This document shows positions 1-11,869 of a stretch of 64,000 bases of DNA, piece after piece. The DNA lies in NCBI GenBank assembly GCA_018105865.1, contig CM030840.1, positions 4,795,140-4,859,139 of the forward strand, written 5' to 3'. A program made the translations under genes and the position numbers. The notes under the pieces were generated by a model. That model had not been told where the DNA came from, did not search any database, and worked only from the letters and a program-made list of their open reading frames with translations. The stretch is from Metaphire vulgaris. Its lineage: Eukaryota; Annelida; Clitellata; Crassiclitellata; Megascolecidae. The first letter of the stretch is position 1; each line of letters starts with the position of its first letter.

Positions 1-555
1 CAAAAAATATGACCAAAACAATTTATGTAAATCCATTGAATTTTGGTTGAAGGAGGAGTAGTGGGGGGGTCGACCGCGACCCCCGCTGGTTTTCAGTTGC
101 ATAGTGCCTCCAGTTAACCACCCCACTTTGCATAAGCTGGCTACGCCACTGCTTGCGAGTTAGATCTTTCAACGAAATTAGTAGGGATTTTCTTACACCC
201 CCAGCAGAGGATTGCACCCTCCGGCTTGTTACAGACACCCTTTGCCTCTGCATCCCTTCCTAGGGGTGGTGTTGGCTATCACCAAAACAGGCTGATGTTA
301 AAACTATTCATTTACAATTCTAAAATGTCATCCATTTTCAGATTGATTCATGTAGTCATGGTCAACGTCATCCTATTGAGGTAGTTTTGGCATTCACCAT
401 TCATTGTCGTGATTTTCTTTGGAAGTTTTAGAATTTCGATGATTCAGCGGAGTCGTGCAGTGCACTGTCTTTCATTCATGTCTATATTCTATGGCATATC
501 TGCTTGATTTTTTAATAGCAATTCTACCGGTACATGTTTGATGCTGTTACGGTAA
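1..555. other. No gene seen; MITE remnants
   Basis: No credible coding frame. TACGCCACTG at 142-151 looks like the right end of a CAG...CTG hAT-type MITE whose left end is not found. Bases 300-370 share a stretch, inverted, with 10340-10400, so a dispersed repeat is present. Confidence 0.4.
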
Positions 556-563
556 CATTCAGC

Positions 564-750
564 CAGTGGCGGCTCCACCGGGGGGACAGGGGCCCCGTGC
601 CACCTATTGAGTGCCTGCCCCCAGTGGCACCCCCAGTTGGGACCCTATACTTAATGCTACATACATTAAGCAACAAATGGTTGGCCCCCCATGATTAGAA
701 GTTGCCACCCCAACGCCTCCCCCACTTGCCAAATCCTAGAGCCGCCACTG
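564..750. mobile_element. hAT-type MITE, family C, copy 1
   Basis: A 187-bp element starts CAGTGGCGGCTCCA and ends GAGCCGCCACTG. It is flanked by a perfect 8-bp target duplication CATTCAGC (556-563 and 751-758), which together with the CAG/CTG termini fits the hAT superfamily. It has no coding capacity. Relatives lie at 1071-1257, 28058-28232 and, by termini only, 51265-51562. Confidence 0.9.
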
Positions 751-1070
751 CATTCAGCAGTCTGCTGCTTTACTTTTTGACTCGTATTTTCCTTTCTTCC
801 GGGGGTCAAGCATCGAACCCTCAACCCGCCATCTCCCCAGCCCAATTCTATTCCCCTCTGGGTCCAACGAGTCTAGATGAAACATTGGAAATTGACACCC
901 CCTGCAATTATGGGACCCCCGAACGCGAATTCCTGGGAAAATGCCTGGAAATGAGTAAATTAAACTATTAACTATAGACATAATAATTTCGTCTATCTGG
1001 TTCTCCTCCGTGATTTTCTCATACTGACTGGCACCATGTCAGAGGGGACGTATGAACTTGCAGCTGATCC

Positions 1071-1257
1071 CAGTGGCGGCTTCACATGCGGAGCCCGGGC
1101 GGCCCGTGCACCCCTATAGAATGCCCGGCTCCAAGTGCCCCTGTTGGGACTCTGTATACTTACTACTATACATACATGTACCTATCAACGAAAGGTTGAC
1201 CCCATGCTTAGAAGTTGCCACCCCAACGCCCCCTTCTAAATCCTGGAGCCGCCACTG
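1071..1257. mobile_element. hAT-type MITE, family C, copy 2
   Basis: Same termini and interior as the element at 564-750 (CAGTGGCGGC ... GGAGCCGCCACTG). The flanks GCTGATCC and GATGACCC agree at 6 of 8 positions, a decayed target duplication. Confidence 0.8.
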
Positions 1258-1424
1258 GATGACCCACACATCAAACACGGTAATTGTAATATCAATTACT
1301 CTCGTCGAAAATAGCCCAGAATAATAAACAGGTGCAGTCTTATTTTTTCCTTCAGCCGGACGAGGCGGTGGTGTATAACTACGAAATTGTATTAATTATT
1401 CTATTGCTATTATTATAATTTTAA

Positions 1425-1462
<38 letters not shown>

Positions 1463-1487
1463 TATTATTTTGTTATTATTTTTCTAT

Positions 1488-1554
<67 letters not shown>
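1425..1554. repeat. (ATT)n and (TA)n microsatellites
   Basis: ATT repeats at about 1425-1460 are followed, after an AT-rich spacer, by about 30 TA units at 1493-1554. Confidence 0.95.
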
Positions 1555-1557
<3 letters not shown>

Positions 1558-1679
1558 CTATTGCTTATTAAAACACACTGAAGCTCCCCTTATAAAGCCA
1601 GAGACGTACAAACTCTTAGAGGAGACCATCTGGATGCCTTTTCGAATATCGAGAAACACAACTTGTGCACTTGCTGGGA

Positions 1680-1948
1680 TTCATAATCGGACTTCTTAGG
1701 ACTAAAGTCCGCGCTGAGCGCACCACAGTCGAACAGCACCGGAGCCTCCGCGGCTGCCCCCGTCTACTTCGCCCGGCGACTGGTAACACTTAGCCCGGGC
1801 CGACGGACTACATCAGCCGCCGCCGCCGCCGACGACGCGATAGCCGCGCCCAGAGCTCTGCAGCAGCCGAACCGCACAGCTGCAGCAGCTGCATGCAGCT
1901 TCCGAAGGCCGTCAGCGGCCAACTTACAGTATGACCGTTCCAACTCCT

Positions 1949-1950
<2 letters not shown>
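1680..1950 (+). other. CpG-rich island, possible upstream exon or promoter
   Basis: Base composition turns abruptly GC- and CpG-rich here. One + frame stays open from about 1686 to 1950 with Ala/Ser/Pro-rich coding and no ATG. Another frame from an acceptor-like TTCTTAG (about 1700) to GACTG|GTAACA (about 1782) would end in phase 1 and could join the exon at 2251. These readings exclude each other and neither is proven. The island may instead be the promoter or 5' leader of the gene ending at 22877. Confidence 0.3.

Positions 1951-2002
<52 letters not shown>
1951..2002. repeat. (TC)n microsatellite
   Basis: Uninterrupted TC dinucleotides lying between the CpG-rich island and the exon at 2251. 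Confidence 0.95.
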
Positions 2003-2005
<3 letters not shown>

Positions 2006-2250
2006 GCTGTACCGTCCGAAGTAAAAGTTTCTCCGCCACAGCAGAACCGATCGCACGCATCGAGTCATAGGTCGGTGTAGTAGTAATCCGTTCGCCCGAA
2101 CTCTGACACGTCCAAGATACATCGGGTAAGAAGAAGAATTCCAATTCGTTTTTTCTCCTTTCGGACAGTAATATAAATATAAAACGATAGCGCGTCTGTT
2201 TCTGCGCCGTACGCCGTCGAAGTTTCGGCCCCGTCTTCTGGTATAAACAG

Positions 2251-2396
2251 ACGGCCTGTTTGTTGACCGCGAAGAGGCAGAGAGTGGCTTAGAAAAACGA
2301 CGGCGTCGAAGAGCGGTCCGGTCTCCGGTCCCGCAGACGGAGTCGACCCCGTCCCCGGCGACATGCCGCCGCCATTACGACGTGCTGGCGAACGCT
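2251..2396 (+). CDS. Exon 1 (first recognisable) of synaptopodin-2-like gene
   Basis: This is an exon candidate of 146 nt. It follows an acceptor, CTTCTGGTATAAACAG, and ends at a consensus donor GCT|GTAAGT. The frame is open for 48 codons from the first two bases (phase 1 in, phase 0 out) and reads Arg-rich (LEKRRRRRAV) and then Ser/Pro-rich. It has no in-frame ATG, so the start must lie in an upstream exon. Codon choice (CCG, TCG, GCG, CGG) matches the later exons. It joins in phase 0 to 9515-9724. An ATG at 2363 in another frame (11 codons to the same donor, phase 1) is a weaker alternative. No domain is recognised. Confidence 0.5.
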
Positions 2397-2570
2397 GTAA
2401 GTGAATGCGAGAAACATGGGAAAGTCAAGTTACACGGAATGCGACGACCCATGTTGACCTGTTTTGACGAGGCTAAACGTACAAGTTCAGCTCTCAGAGC
2501 AGAGCGAGTAGATTGACTCTAAGATACTCAGCATGTGCCGTAGTGACTGCCTACAAAATGCACATGCTCA

Positions 2571-2631
2571 ATCAATCGATCGATCGATCGATCGATCGAT
2601 CGATCAATCAATCGATCGATCGATCGATCGA
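2571..2631. repeat. (ATCG)n microsatellite
   Basis: About fifteen tetranucleotide units with two ATCA variants. The unit is self-complementary with a shift, so the tract can fold on itself. Confidence 0.95.
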
Positions 2632-2746
2632 TATGAAATCAATAAACCCGTCAGCTTAGATGGCGCTCTAATATCAGTGTGCCGAGTTGCCTAAAATCTA
2701 CATCGCATCCGAAGGTTAAGCGTCGAAACATTTTCCATTGGTGTTG

Positions 2747-2803
<57 letters not shown>

Positions 2804-2817
2804 CGACGACGACGACG
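2747..2817. repeat. (GAT)n/(GAC)n microsatellite
   Basis: GAT units grade into GAC units. The open frame through it (poly-Asp) is an artefact of the repeat. Confidence 0.95.
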
Positions 2818-2984
2818 AGAAAGAAATGGAAGAGGACGTGAAGAGGACGATGATTGATTGAGTCTTTTTTTATTATTTACAAACCGGTAAATAACGACTT
2901 AAAAAGTAGAATATAAACAAACAGGACCGCCTAGAGAAATTCCGAGTCTCTGGGCAGAACAGTCACGGGGCCCCTAAAGTGGTG

Positions 2985-3250
2985 ACGACCTTTTTTGCTT
3001 GTCAGTCTTTTCAGGAGGCAGTTAAAGCATAAAGTTTGTCTTGTACTTTGTTGACGGAGGCCCCAAACGCTCCTGCGTCTTCAATCCTAACCTAATCCTA
3101 ACTGCGGACCCACCCGGGACCCCTACAGATCGCCGGGCCCCTGGGTATTTGCCTCCCCCTTCGCCCCCGATCTCGGCGGGCGTGTAAACAAGATGAACAT
3201 TCAGAAACTTAATTATTAAAGCATGTTCCAGAACACTTAAAACAAATTGC
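2985..3250. other. Dispersed-repeat remnants
   Basis: Contains GACGACCTTTTTTGCTTGTCAG at about 2985, a motif shared with several unrelated MITEs in the window, followed by GC-rich sequence with no coding signal. Confidence 0.4.
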
Positions 3251-3347
3251 ATAAATGAAATTTAAGCGGTCTATTTTGAGCTTTTCTGCATAATTTACAG
3301 GAGAGAAAAGGATAATGAACATTGCATGCTGATAAATCATAGAAAAC

Positions 3348-3524
3348 CAGTGTTTATTCTAGCCACCTTGACATTGGGGGGATTTTGAAATGTTTGGGGA
3401 CAAGGTCTGAGTCTCCACACTTTGGGGGGGGGGGAATTTCCATCCCCAGCCAACATATAAAAAAATTGGGGGATTTTAAAACTGGGGGGAATTCCCCCTA
3501 GAGAAGGCCTAGAATGAACACTGA
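3348..3524. mobile_element. hAT-type MITE
   Basis: A 177-bp element with inverted ends CAGTGTTTATTCTAG and CTAGAATGAACACTGA. It is flanked by the 8-bp duplication TAGAAAAC (3340-3347 and 3525-3532). The interior is G-rich and non-coding. Confidence 0.8.
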
Positions 3525-4057
3525 TAGAAAACCTATGACAATAAAAATTACTAAATTCCAAAGTCAAATGGGAAAACAGTTGGTCATAATATTTCACACA
3601 ATACTTTTTCTACTCAGTGTAGAAAGAGAAGAAACTGAAAAAACTGACTTTGAGCTCAAAAGCAAGAAAAGCGAATTTTATAGTTTTGTTTCTGTGTCAA
3701 CAAAATTTTATGATTTGTTAATTAAAATGTGTTAACTTAATTTTCTAACCCCTGCCATGGGCGCCAAATACCCTAAGGTCATAGGACGCTAGGTACGCCC
3801 ATATTAAATACTAGTTTAAAAGCTTAAAATTAAATTTCAGCAAAAACGATTCAAACGAAAAGCCCATTTATGATCGTTGTCGAAACTCAACTGAACTCGC
3901 GCATAGAACAACACTGTACTGCTGCATGCCCGAATCCAGGAGCTTAACCTCTGTCTTAACTTAACGCTTTCTGTTATCATGCGATGCAGTTGGGAGAGGG
4001 AGAGGGGAGAGAGGGAGACAGAGAAAGAGACAAAGCCAGGGACTGTGACAGAGCTAT

Positions 4058-4060
<3 letters not shown>

Positions 4061-4147
<87 letters not shown>
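4061..4147. repeat. (GA)n microsatellite
   Basis: More than 40 GA units, with degenerate GA-rich sequence upstream from about 3990. Confidence 0.95.
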
Positions 4148-4150
<3 letters not shown>

Positions 4151-4290
4151 TGCGACATTCTTTCTCAGAGTTTTTCTGCGCGAGAAGCGAGTACCGGTAC
4201 TTCGAATTAACTGCATCACAAAAGCCTTGCCGAAAATCGGACATAGCGTTTAGGACCTGGTACCCCAACTCTGAGCTCTCGCTCTCTGCT

Positions 4291-4310
4291 TCTGTCTGTC
4301 TGTCTCTGTC

Positions 4311-4399
<89 letters not shown>
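4291..4399. repeat. (TGTC)n to (TC)n compound microsatellite
   Basis: Tetranucleotide TGTC repeats grade directly into a TC dinucleotide tract. Confidence 0.95.
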
Positions 4400-4402
<3 letters not shown>

Positions 4403-4708
4403 ATATATCATTTGACGGCTCTTATGACTGAAATTAGCGAATCGGACAATCGATATTTCTTCCTTATCGCTGATAGTGGTATTTAGCACGTAATAAGTTT
4501 ACACAATTATGCGTAAGAACCATCGCATGTTATCTGCTTGAAATAATTGCATTTTGAAAGGGCTAATGTTATCAGCCTCTATTCGTCTCGATTTCCACCG
4601 CCACCGATAGATCCAAGCCTGGTTTTTGGACTGCACCTCCAAGTGTGGGTCTGCTTTGCGACGCAGGGCATATGGTGTTAACAGTTAATCAATATTAATC
4701 TGGCCAGC

Positions 4709-4770
<62 letters not shown>
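4709..4770. repeat. (TA)n microsatellite
   Basis: About 30 TA units. Confidence 0.95.
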
Positions 4771-4773
<3 letters not shown>

Positions 4774-4900
4774 TAATGAATAATTTATTTAACACGGCTC
4801 ATGACTGAGACAGACAATGAACATTAGTAATATAGGCAACGCAGTTCGAAGTTACTACCCGCTATCAGACGGTGCGGTTAAAACTTACAACCGTCATAAG

Positions 4901-5148
<248 letters not shown>

Positions 5149-5313
5149 GGCTGTCAGGGATCTTCCAACTAAATCGCATATTTTCAAATCTGGACATAAA
5201 ACAAACCTATTTCAGATGGCGTTGCTTCAGTGGTTTGGCCTCGCTGTTATGCACGGTACTACCAACAGTTGATTACCGGTAGTCTGAGTATTAGAAATGG
5301 CACTACAAAAGTA

Positions 5314-5412
<99 letters not shown>

Positions 5413-5612
5413 AGGGCGCGATTTATAGGAGGAAGAGATTACCCCCACTGCCCAACTGCATCCCCTCTACTGCTACATCCCCCACCACTACATCCCCCAC
5501 TGCTACACTTCCCCAACAACTACATCTCTCTCAAGCCCGACATATTTACCCCCACTGCTCCAGGTCACAAATCGCACCCTGCTACTTCTACTACTACTAC
5601 TACTACTACTAC

Positions 5613-5650
<38 letters not shown>

Positions 5651-5680
5651 TATTATTATTATTATTATTACTACTACTAT
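5314..5680. repeat. (CTA)n microsatellite interrupted by a MITE
   Basis: CTA repeats run from 5314 to 5411, stop at the 170-bp element at 5412-5581, and resume as CTA then ATT from 5582. The layout suggests the element landed inside the array. Confidence 0.85.
5412..5581. mobile_element. MITE family H, copy 1, inside (CTA)n
   Basis: The ends CAGGGCGCGATTTATAGG and AAATCGCACCCTG form an inverted pair. The interior has degenerate repeats of CCCCACTGCTACATC type. A second copy at about 15552-15718 lies inside a (TA)n array. CAG/CTG termini suggest hAT, but the target duplication cannot be told apart from the surrounding CTA repeat. Confidence 0.75.
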
Positions 5681-6303
5681 TGTTACTATTGTTACTACTA
5701 GCCTACTACTACTACTGCATTACTACAACTACCACTGCTATTATTGTTGTTGTTATCTGAATTTCCTCAGTCCAATTCCAAAATTATTGCGGATCCGTTA
5801 GCCAACATTAGACACGGTGTGATTGTTCTTGTTACAGTAGGCCTACATACTAGTTTCATTGTAGACGAAAGTAGTAAACTGATTAACAAACGGGCGTGGC
5901 TTTGTGATTAAGCGGACTCCTGGAATTGATTGTAATGGGTCAAGGCTTTCCCTCTTCCCTTCCTCTGACTTCCCATGCAGTAGCGGCCTTGTTGTCCTGC
6001 TGCTGTTGTTTTTTCAACGTTTTATTTGGCGTGTTGGGCTGCACACTGTATACAGCGCAACAAGAAACGAGGAAACCAATTGAGTGTAATGAGCCAAGAC
6101 TCAGGAAAACCAAAACTTTGTATTTAAGCAAAATTATATAAATGTTAAGGGACTGACAGCAAGCTGCAGTAAATATGTAGGCCAGTTCAATAATAAATAG
6201 GTCAGGTCAACCGTTTTTACCTTCCAGCTGCATCTATAGCCAAAGAACTATCTGTCACTTCGTTTCGTCGTTCTCCATTGCTGGAAATCTCATTGAGTCT
6301 TGG

Positions 6304-6304
6304 C

Positions 6305-6352
<48 letters not shown>

Positions 6353-6481
6353 AAAATAAGATCATCAAATTTTTACCTAGTACTACAGTTGGTAAAAGGT
6401 ACATCATCATCATCATCATCACTCATCATCATCAGTAAATATGTAAGCAGTTCAGCAGCATTGAACTTCTGTAGCCAGTGC

Positions 6482-6541
<60 letters not shown>

Positions 6542-6568
6542 TATCATCATTATCATCATTATCATCAT
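6304..6568. repeat. (CAT)n microsatellites
   Basis: Three CAT/ATC tracts (6304-6352, 6402-6435, 6481-6568). The spacer GCAGCATTGAACTTCTGTAG occurs before and after the third tract, pointing to local duplication. Confidence 0.9.
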
Positions 6569-6597
6569 CAGTAGCAGCAGCATTGAACTTCTGTAGC

Positions 6598-6820
6598 CAG
6601 TGCCGCCTGGGGCAAAAAAAGTGCCGCCTCCGAAAAGCACTTCCTAAAAAAATTCCTGACAAGCAAAAAAACCTTATCGCAAATTCCTAGAATTCCTGAC
6701 AAGCAAGAAAACGTTATCCCAGATTCCTCCTGAAAAAGTCTTCTCGAAAATGCCGTCCCTAGAGCAACTGCCGCCTGGGGCGGTTCGCCCCCTCGATCAC
6801 TGCCCCTCGTTACGCCACTG
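6598..6820. mobile_element. hAT-type MITE
   Basis: A 223-bp element running CAGTGCCGCCTGGGGC ... TTACGCCACTG. It has a perfect 8-bp duplication TCTGTAGC on both sides (6590-6597 and 6821-6828). It contains two diverged copies of the CTGACAAGCAAAAAAACC motif shared with other families. Confidence 0.85.
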
Positions 6821-6829
6821 TCTGTAGCA

Positions 6830-7250
6830 CAATTTTAGTTATGTCGGTGGTCGCTCGCTCCTGGATTTGAATCGCAATCCCAGTTGCCAAATCTACGAAA
6901 GTTAGTCGGATTTTCCGGTCCTGGTTATGACGGAATGGTCATTGTCATCCGGAAGTTTTCCATGGACTTAACTTTCACCCGGGTTCGGTTAAGGATCTTC
7001 TTTTTTATCGTTGACCCATCTTTCCCGTGGTCTGTATACTCTTTTCTTAACGCCGCTGGGTCGTCCATGTCATCCTCATTTTCCAGAATTGTTTTAACTA
7101 AGAGTCATTTGTCTCTCGTTTTTTTAAAATGTCTTTCTATGTCCTTATTTGTCGTCATTTTCCTCATAGCTGAGAAAAATTATGACAATCAGTTACAAGG
7201 TAATAAGATCTCTAGAAATTATCCACTACATCCCACACGCGATGATCAAT
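6830..7250. other. No feature recognised
   Basis: Mixed-composition sequence, with a Phe/Leu-rich 122-codon + frame at 6884-7252 that lacks coding-like composition, splice signals or similarity to anything I recognise. Confidence 0.3.
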
Positions 7251-7252
7251 AA

Positions 7253-7287
<35 letters not shown>

Positions 7288-7312
7288 GTAGTTAGTAGTT
7301 AGTTATTATTAT

Positions 7313-7395
<83 letters not shown>
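7253..7395. repeat. (ATT)n and (GTA)n microsatellites
   Basis: ATT units at 7253-7287 and about 28 GTA units at 7312-7395. Confidence 0.95.
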
Positions 7396-8029
7396 TAGGC
7401 AAAATTACTGTGGTAGCTCGTTCACAATCGACAAAATTACGTTGCTGGGGGGAGGTGGGGCTCGTTCACAATCGAACATTGACCAAAACGCTTAGGTGTT
7501 TGTGTTAAACAGGCGTTGCATTTATGGGGTGAGGGTGGGGGTGCAGCCTGCAGGGGTGGGGGTGACACCATGCCTTGCCCAGCTGAAAGATTAAGAAGAA
7601 TAAGCACTGACTTCCACCAACTTTTATTTGCATGCAACATCACGGGGATGACATCTCTAAAACGCAAACAAAAATTCGAAATTTGCAGTTCGCATGGTGT
7701 TTGTGAATTAAACAGGCCAAGGCGCCTTGTCCTCGTCCTTGGGGAGTCAGTCCTCGGCTATTGCATTTATGCGATCATGAGCTGGTCCTTATAAGGACCA
7801 GAGGACTCAGGTATGTGGAGGTCCATGGTATGGTATGGTATGGTATCGTCCATCCTCATTTTTTACTGTTTTCTCCACGTTTGTCTGATGCAATTGATAA
7901 TTGGTTGTTTTGTCCATTCCACAATATCATCCGACACCATGCCTCCTGCCCTGCCATAGTATCGTTGTAGTCTGCTCGCACTATTTCAGTTTCCTAAATT
8001 TGATAACAAGAAAGATTAATTTGTTCACT

Positions 8030-8330
8030 TTCCAGAATTCTTCTGAAGCAGCTCTTTTCTGATCTGTCCAAGCTGCTCCATATGTTGCAATGGGCCAGAC
8101 CAATGCTTCCATCATAAATTATGTGCAGACTGAGCGACCGATCCTTCCAAACAGTAGATTTTTATTTGAACTTATTTGATCTTATTTCAGAGCTGCAGTC
8201 ATTATCCTCTGTAATTAATGAACCAAGATAACGGAAGGTTTCCACCAGTTGATTCTTTAGCAGAATTCTTTGTTTCCCTGCGACGTCGGCTCCAGTTGAA
8301 CGTCATGGTCTCTAGACCTCACCGTGCCTG
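8030..8330 (-). pseudogene. Degenerate LINE reverse-transcriptase fragment
   Basis: The minus strand reads LVETFRYLGSLITEDNDCS and, further on, IYDGSIGLAH-like sequence. This matches the post-catalytic FxYLGSxITxDG region of non-LTR reverse transcriptases. Frames are broken. Confidence 0.6.
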
Positions 8331-8638
8331 ACTGATCAATTAGGCACTTTTTATTTATTATTATTAAATATTATTTATCATTAACAAAATTATTATTATT
8401 AAACTTGATTTCTTAAGCGCAGTAACATAGCTAGGTGGCTCAAAGGCGTTCTGGGATGTTTTTAAAATTTGCTTTTCTAATTTTGTGATTTGAATTGAAA
8501 TTGTGTTTGGTTTTTTCTATCCGACTTTTTTGTCTGACAGAGGTTGGTCCTTGTCCTTGATCCTTGTCCTTAGAGAGTCCTTATCCTCGTCCTTGGGGGT
8601 TCGGTCCTTGTCCTTATCCTCGACAGACTGGTTCTGGG

Positions 8639-8642
<4 letters not shown>

Positions 8643-8684
<42 letters not shown>
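8643..8684. repeat. (GA)n microsatellite
   Basis: About 20 GA units followed by GACAGA variants. The upstream TCCTTGTCCTT-type sequence also occurs near 34800-34920. Confidence 0.9.
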
Positions 8685-8698
<14 letters not shown>

Positions 8699-9514
8699 CA
8701 GAAGTCGTAGATTGTCAACGAGACGGGCGAATTTTACGGATTTTATTTAATAAAATGAAAATCGAATAAAGTACAATTACAGAGCTAGAACCGGAACTAC
8801 AACTCTAGTCTGTTTCCGGGTAATCAGTAAACTTAATAAGTAAGATCATCACAGTCTCTCTACACGGTATACAACAAGAGACAGACAGACAGACGGTTAA
8901 CTTTTCGGAATTGAAAATAAAGCAACAGAGATCATCCATCTGGCAATGCTTCCATAAATCAGTGGATGGATGATAAAACCGAGTTGCAGTCTACACAGAC
9001 TTTCTCTTCGTTTTCCTATTCGTCGCTTGAAAATTATATGTAACTGGGTCGTCTCGCTATTAAATTAAGTGGGGAGGGGGGCGTGGCTTTCATCGCTCTA
9101 CGTCGTACAGTAGAACCTCAATACAACTGACTCGGTTAGAACGCATACCCGGTTGTAACGTACCACGGTGTTCTGTCCCCCGTGAGATGCACTACCGTAT
9201 TGGATGGTAGGTATTGTATAATGCAATGTAACATACATAACGTATCCGGTATATAGGCTATTACGTGCTAAGTTTTACAGACCCGCCAAGTGCGTTTTAA
9301 CGAAGTTTTACTGTACTTTCTTTTCAGCGCCGATCGATGCTGAAAATCCGCCTCTTCTTCCTCTTCTGCATTCCGTGGTCTCGTGGGGGGTCGTCGTCGG
9401 AATGTGACGTCACATTCCAATTCGTTTCCCCGTTCTGTTCTTTCAACGTTCAAAATTGGCTCCAAACTGAGATCGTTCTTTTCCTGTCTCTGTGCCTCGG
9501 CGTCGGCGGAGCAG

Positions 9515-9724
9515 GACCCAGAGGGGCGCCGGCAGGATCCCAGCGGCGGTGCAGGTCCCGATGAAGGCAGGAGGGCAGGACCAGGACCCGGAGCCGCAGC
9601 GCCCGAAAAAGCGAAAACCGACCGAGGTTCGAGTGCCTCGGAGACGACAAAGGTCCATGATCCCGTCTGCAGAGAATCGTCCCGCCGAGAAGCAGACGAT
9701 CAGTTCCTGACACCTGTCAATCAG
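9515..9724 (+). CDS. Exon 2 of synaptopodin-2-like gene
   Basis: A 210-nt, 70-codon, phase 0-0 exon between a pyrimidine-rich acceptor (CTGTCTCTGTGCCTC...GGAGCAG) and a donor CAATCAG|GTAGCT. The product is Gly/Pro/Arg-rich then acidic, beginning DPEGRRQDPSGG and ending DDQFLTPVNQ. It looks disordered with no domain. The same bases read in a second frame (PKKRKPTEVRVPRRR) end in TGA at 9708. I prefer the first frame because its phases agree with both neighbours (2251-2396 and 15283-15389). A SINE end begins just past the donor. Confidence 0.55.
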
Positions 9725-9726
9725 GT

Positions 9727-9813
9727 AGCTGTAAATGATTTGGATTTGGCGTGCCATCGGTTGACGCTTCTGCGCATTATGAAGTGGCGCTATAGAAGTT
9801 TAAGATTAGATTA
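9727..9813 (+). mobile_element. SINE 3' end
   Basis: Shares the core GTGCCATCGG...GCATTATG and the terminal GTGGCGCTATAGAAGT with 33697-33822, 49380-49481, 57528-57597 and 16730-16752. In the other copies this end is followed by short GATT or GAC repeats. Confidence 0.7.
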
Positions 9814-9978
9814 GACCGCGAGACGTATGCAGTCGATCTTAATCTCGTTTGAAGTAAACCTTATCTGATCGGTTTGTAGCAGTGGCATTGGCATAATCGT
9901 GGGGTAGAAAAATTTAAGTATAACAACCCAGAAAACCTAGTGATGACCTTTTTTGCTTGTCAGACACTGTTAGAGCGT

Positions 9979-10181
9979 CAGAGGCGTAACGTGGGGGGCG
10001 GGGGGCACTTTGGAGACAGCCCCCGGGCCCCGGGAGAGGGGGCCCCCGAAGAGTGATATTTTTAATTTTTTATTTGCCCGTCAATACTATAAACGATGTG
10101 ACGACCTTTTTTGCTCGTCAGCCACTGGGGTCCCCATATCAAGGATGCCCCCGGGCCTCCAAAAGTCACGCAACGCCACTG
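9979..10181. mobile_element. hAT-type MITE
   Basis: A 203-bp element CAGAGGCGTAACG ... CGCAACGCCACTG, flanked by a perfect duplication TAGAGCGT (9971-9978 and 10182-10189). It carries the GACCTTTTTTGCTCGTCAG motif. Confidence 0.9.
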
Positions 10182-10639
10182 TAGAGCGTTAAAGTAGCAA
10201 AGAAGCACATAGCATTGGGGGAAGGGTAAATGATACTTTATCCCATCACTAATTATTGGGGACCGTACCCCACAGTCCCCCCGTGGTTTACGCCCCTAGG
10301 TAGTGGCATAACCAGAGGTCCGAAATTGTGGGAGAATGGCGTTGACCATGGCCACTCGAGTCAATCTGAAAATGGATGAAATTTTAGTATTTTAAATGCT
10401 AATATACAGAAGTCCCTGAACTGGCTAATCGAGGAGCTAAGTAAGACTTGTCAGTTAAGTAAGAGGGGTGCGTGGAGAGCAAGTCAGTTAGAACAGAACT
10501 CAGATGGATTTTCACAAGTGACGTGCGATTTATACGAATGGTTGTTATATAAGGTCATGGTTAATGGCAGATGACTTGCTGAGAGCCACGAGCCACTTAA
10601 CGTCGTTATCCGGATATCTAAAGCAAATTATAGCAGACC

Positions 10640-10645
<6 letters not shown>

Positions 10646-10729
<84 letters not shown>
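10646..10729. repeat. (GA)n microsatellite
   Basis: About 41 GA units. Confidence 0.95.
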
Positions 10730-10730
<1 letters not shown>

Positions 10731-10927
10731 TGTGAAGAGATTTTAACGAGGAAGAGATTTGCATGCATAGATGTGGGATCTGTCTGTGAGGCGCGTATAT
10801 ACTTTGTCGAACATCGATGAAAATTATCAGACGCGGAAGTATTGAAATTACTTGATATTAACCCTTGCGCTCCCCCGTAAAGCCGACATTTAATCTTTAT
10901 AACGTATTTCTAGACTAAAACCTTGTA

Positions 10928-11006
10928 TACCAGGTACGTTTTCTGTCTGTCCGTGTCTCCCTATCCGTATGCCTTGCAAATCAGCCAGCCAGCCTGTCTG
11001 TCTGCG

Positions 11007-11040
<34 letters not shown>

Positions 11041-11355
11041 GATAATCCACTATAGGAATAAGTAGCATAACCAACCTGGTTACGCCACCGAAGTACCTAA
11101 AAGACCATATAGGAGTATCCTGAACAATCTCTTTGGTCACTGATCTATGCCCACCAGCAAGAAATCTGCTTCTGCCATTGACGTCTATTAATAGATGACA
11201 ATGGTTTCTATGGTTTCTGCCCACCAGTGGGCGGAGCAACCGGACTTTGTTGGTAAACACTGGATACCCCTATTGACTCGAGGTCTAAGTCGTCTCAGGC
11301 AAGATGATATTTGTAAAGTGAGACGTTGAAAAGTCGAGGCGTTTTAGTACTAAGC
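10928..11355. repeat. Dispersed repeat G, copy 1 (interrupted)
   Basis: Begins TATACCAGGTACGT and contains (CTGT)n. It is near-identical to 30177-30450 except that this copy holds an extra 160-bp insertion (11112-11270). Confidence 0.85.
11112..11270. mobile_element. TA-target MITE family F, copy 1
   Basis: The insertion runs GGAGTATCC...GGATACCCC between TA dinucleotides (or TAT triplets). The second copy of the host repeat at about 30350 preserves the uninterrupted site (AGACCATATTGACTCG), so the boundaries are directly visible. The interior includes a TTCTGCCATTG...CAATGGTTTC inverted pair. The closest relative is at 21501-21667. The TA target suggests a Tc1/mariner-type transposase supplied in trans. 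Confidence 0.9.
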
Positions 11356-11524
11356 TTAATAGAAAATGATATCGTAATTAGGGCTGTAATCGTAGGGAAT
11401 TTTTCTGTCACGATATCGTGGTTATTTCTACGACGATATCGCGATATCGTCGTAGGCAAAGATCGCGTGTATATGATCTTTGGTCGTAGGGAGAAAAAGA
11501 AAATGGCGCCATGTTCTTCTTTCC

Positions 11525-11525
<1 letters not shown>

Positions 11526-11603
<78 letters not shown>

Positions 11604-11757
11604 TAATATAATATAATATAATATAATATAATATAATATAATATAATATAATATAATATAATATAATATAATATAATATAATATAATATAATAATATAAT
11701 ATAATATAATATAATATAATATAATATAATATAATATAATATAATATAATATAATAT
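11526..11757. repeat. (AAT)n to (AATAT)n array
   Basis: About 25 AAT units pass directly into about 155 bp of AATAT pentanucleotides, with one phase slip near 11690. Confidence 0.95.
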
Positions 11758-11869
11758 AACAAGGTTTAAAATGGTTCAGTAGGGACTGCCCTGTGTGAGA
11801 ACCACTGTTGTTCCCGTCCAATCTAATAATCCTAAACTACTGAGGTTTATTTTGAACTCGTTTACAGTT

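Noticed and set aside
2571..2631. CRISPR-like or satellite array
   Set aside because: It is a plain ATCG tetranucleotide repeat without spacers.
5230..5760. A 176-codon Tyr-rich frame
   Set aside because: Produced by (CTA)n and (ATT)n arrays around the family H MITE.
9492..9710. A Lys/Arg-rich 72-codon frame over exon 2
   Set aside because: It ends in a stop before the donor; the alternative frame agrees in phase with both neighbouring exons.
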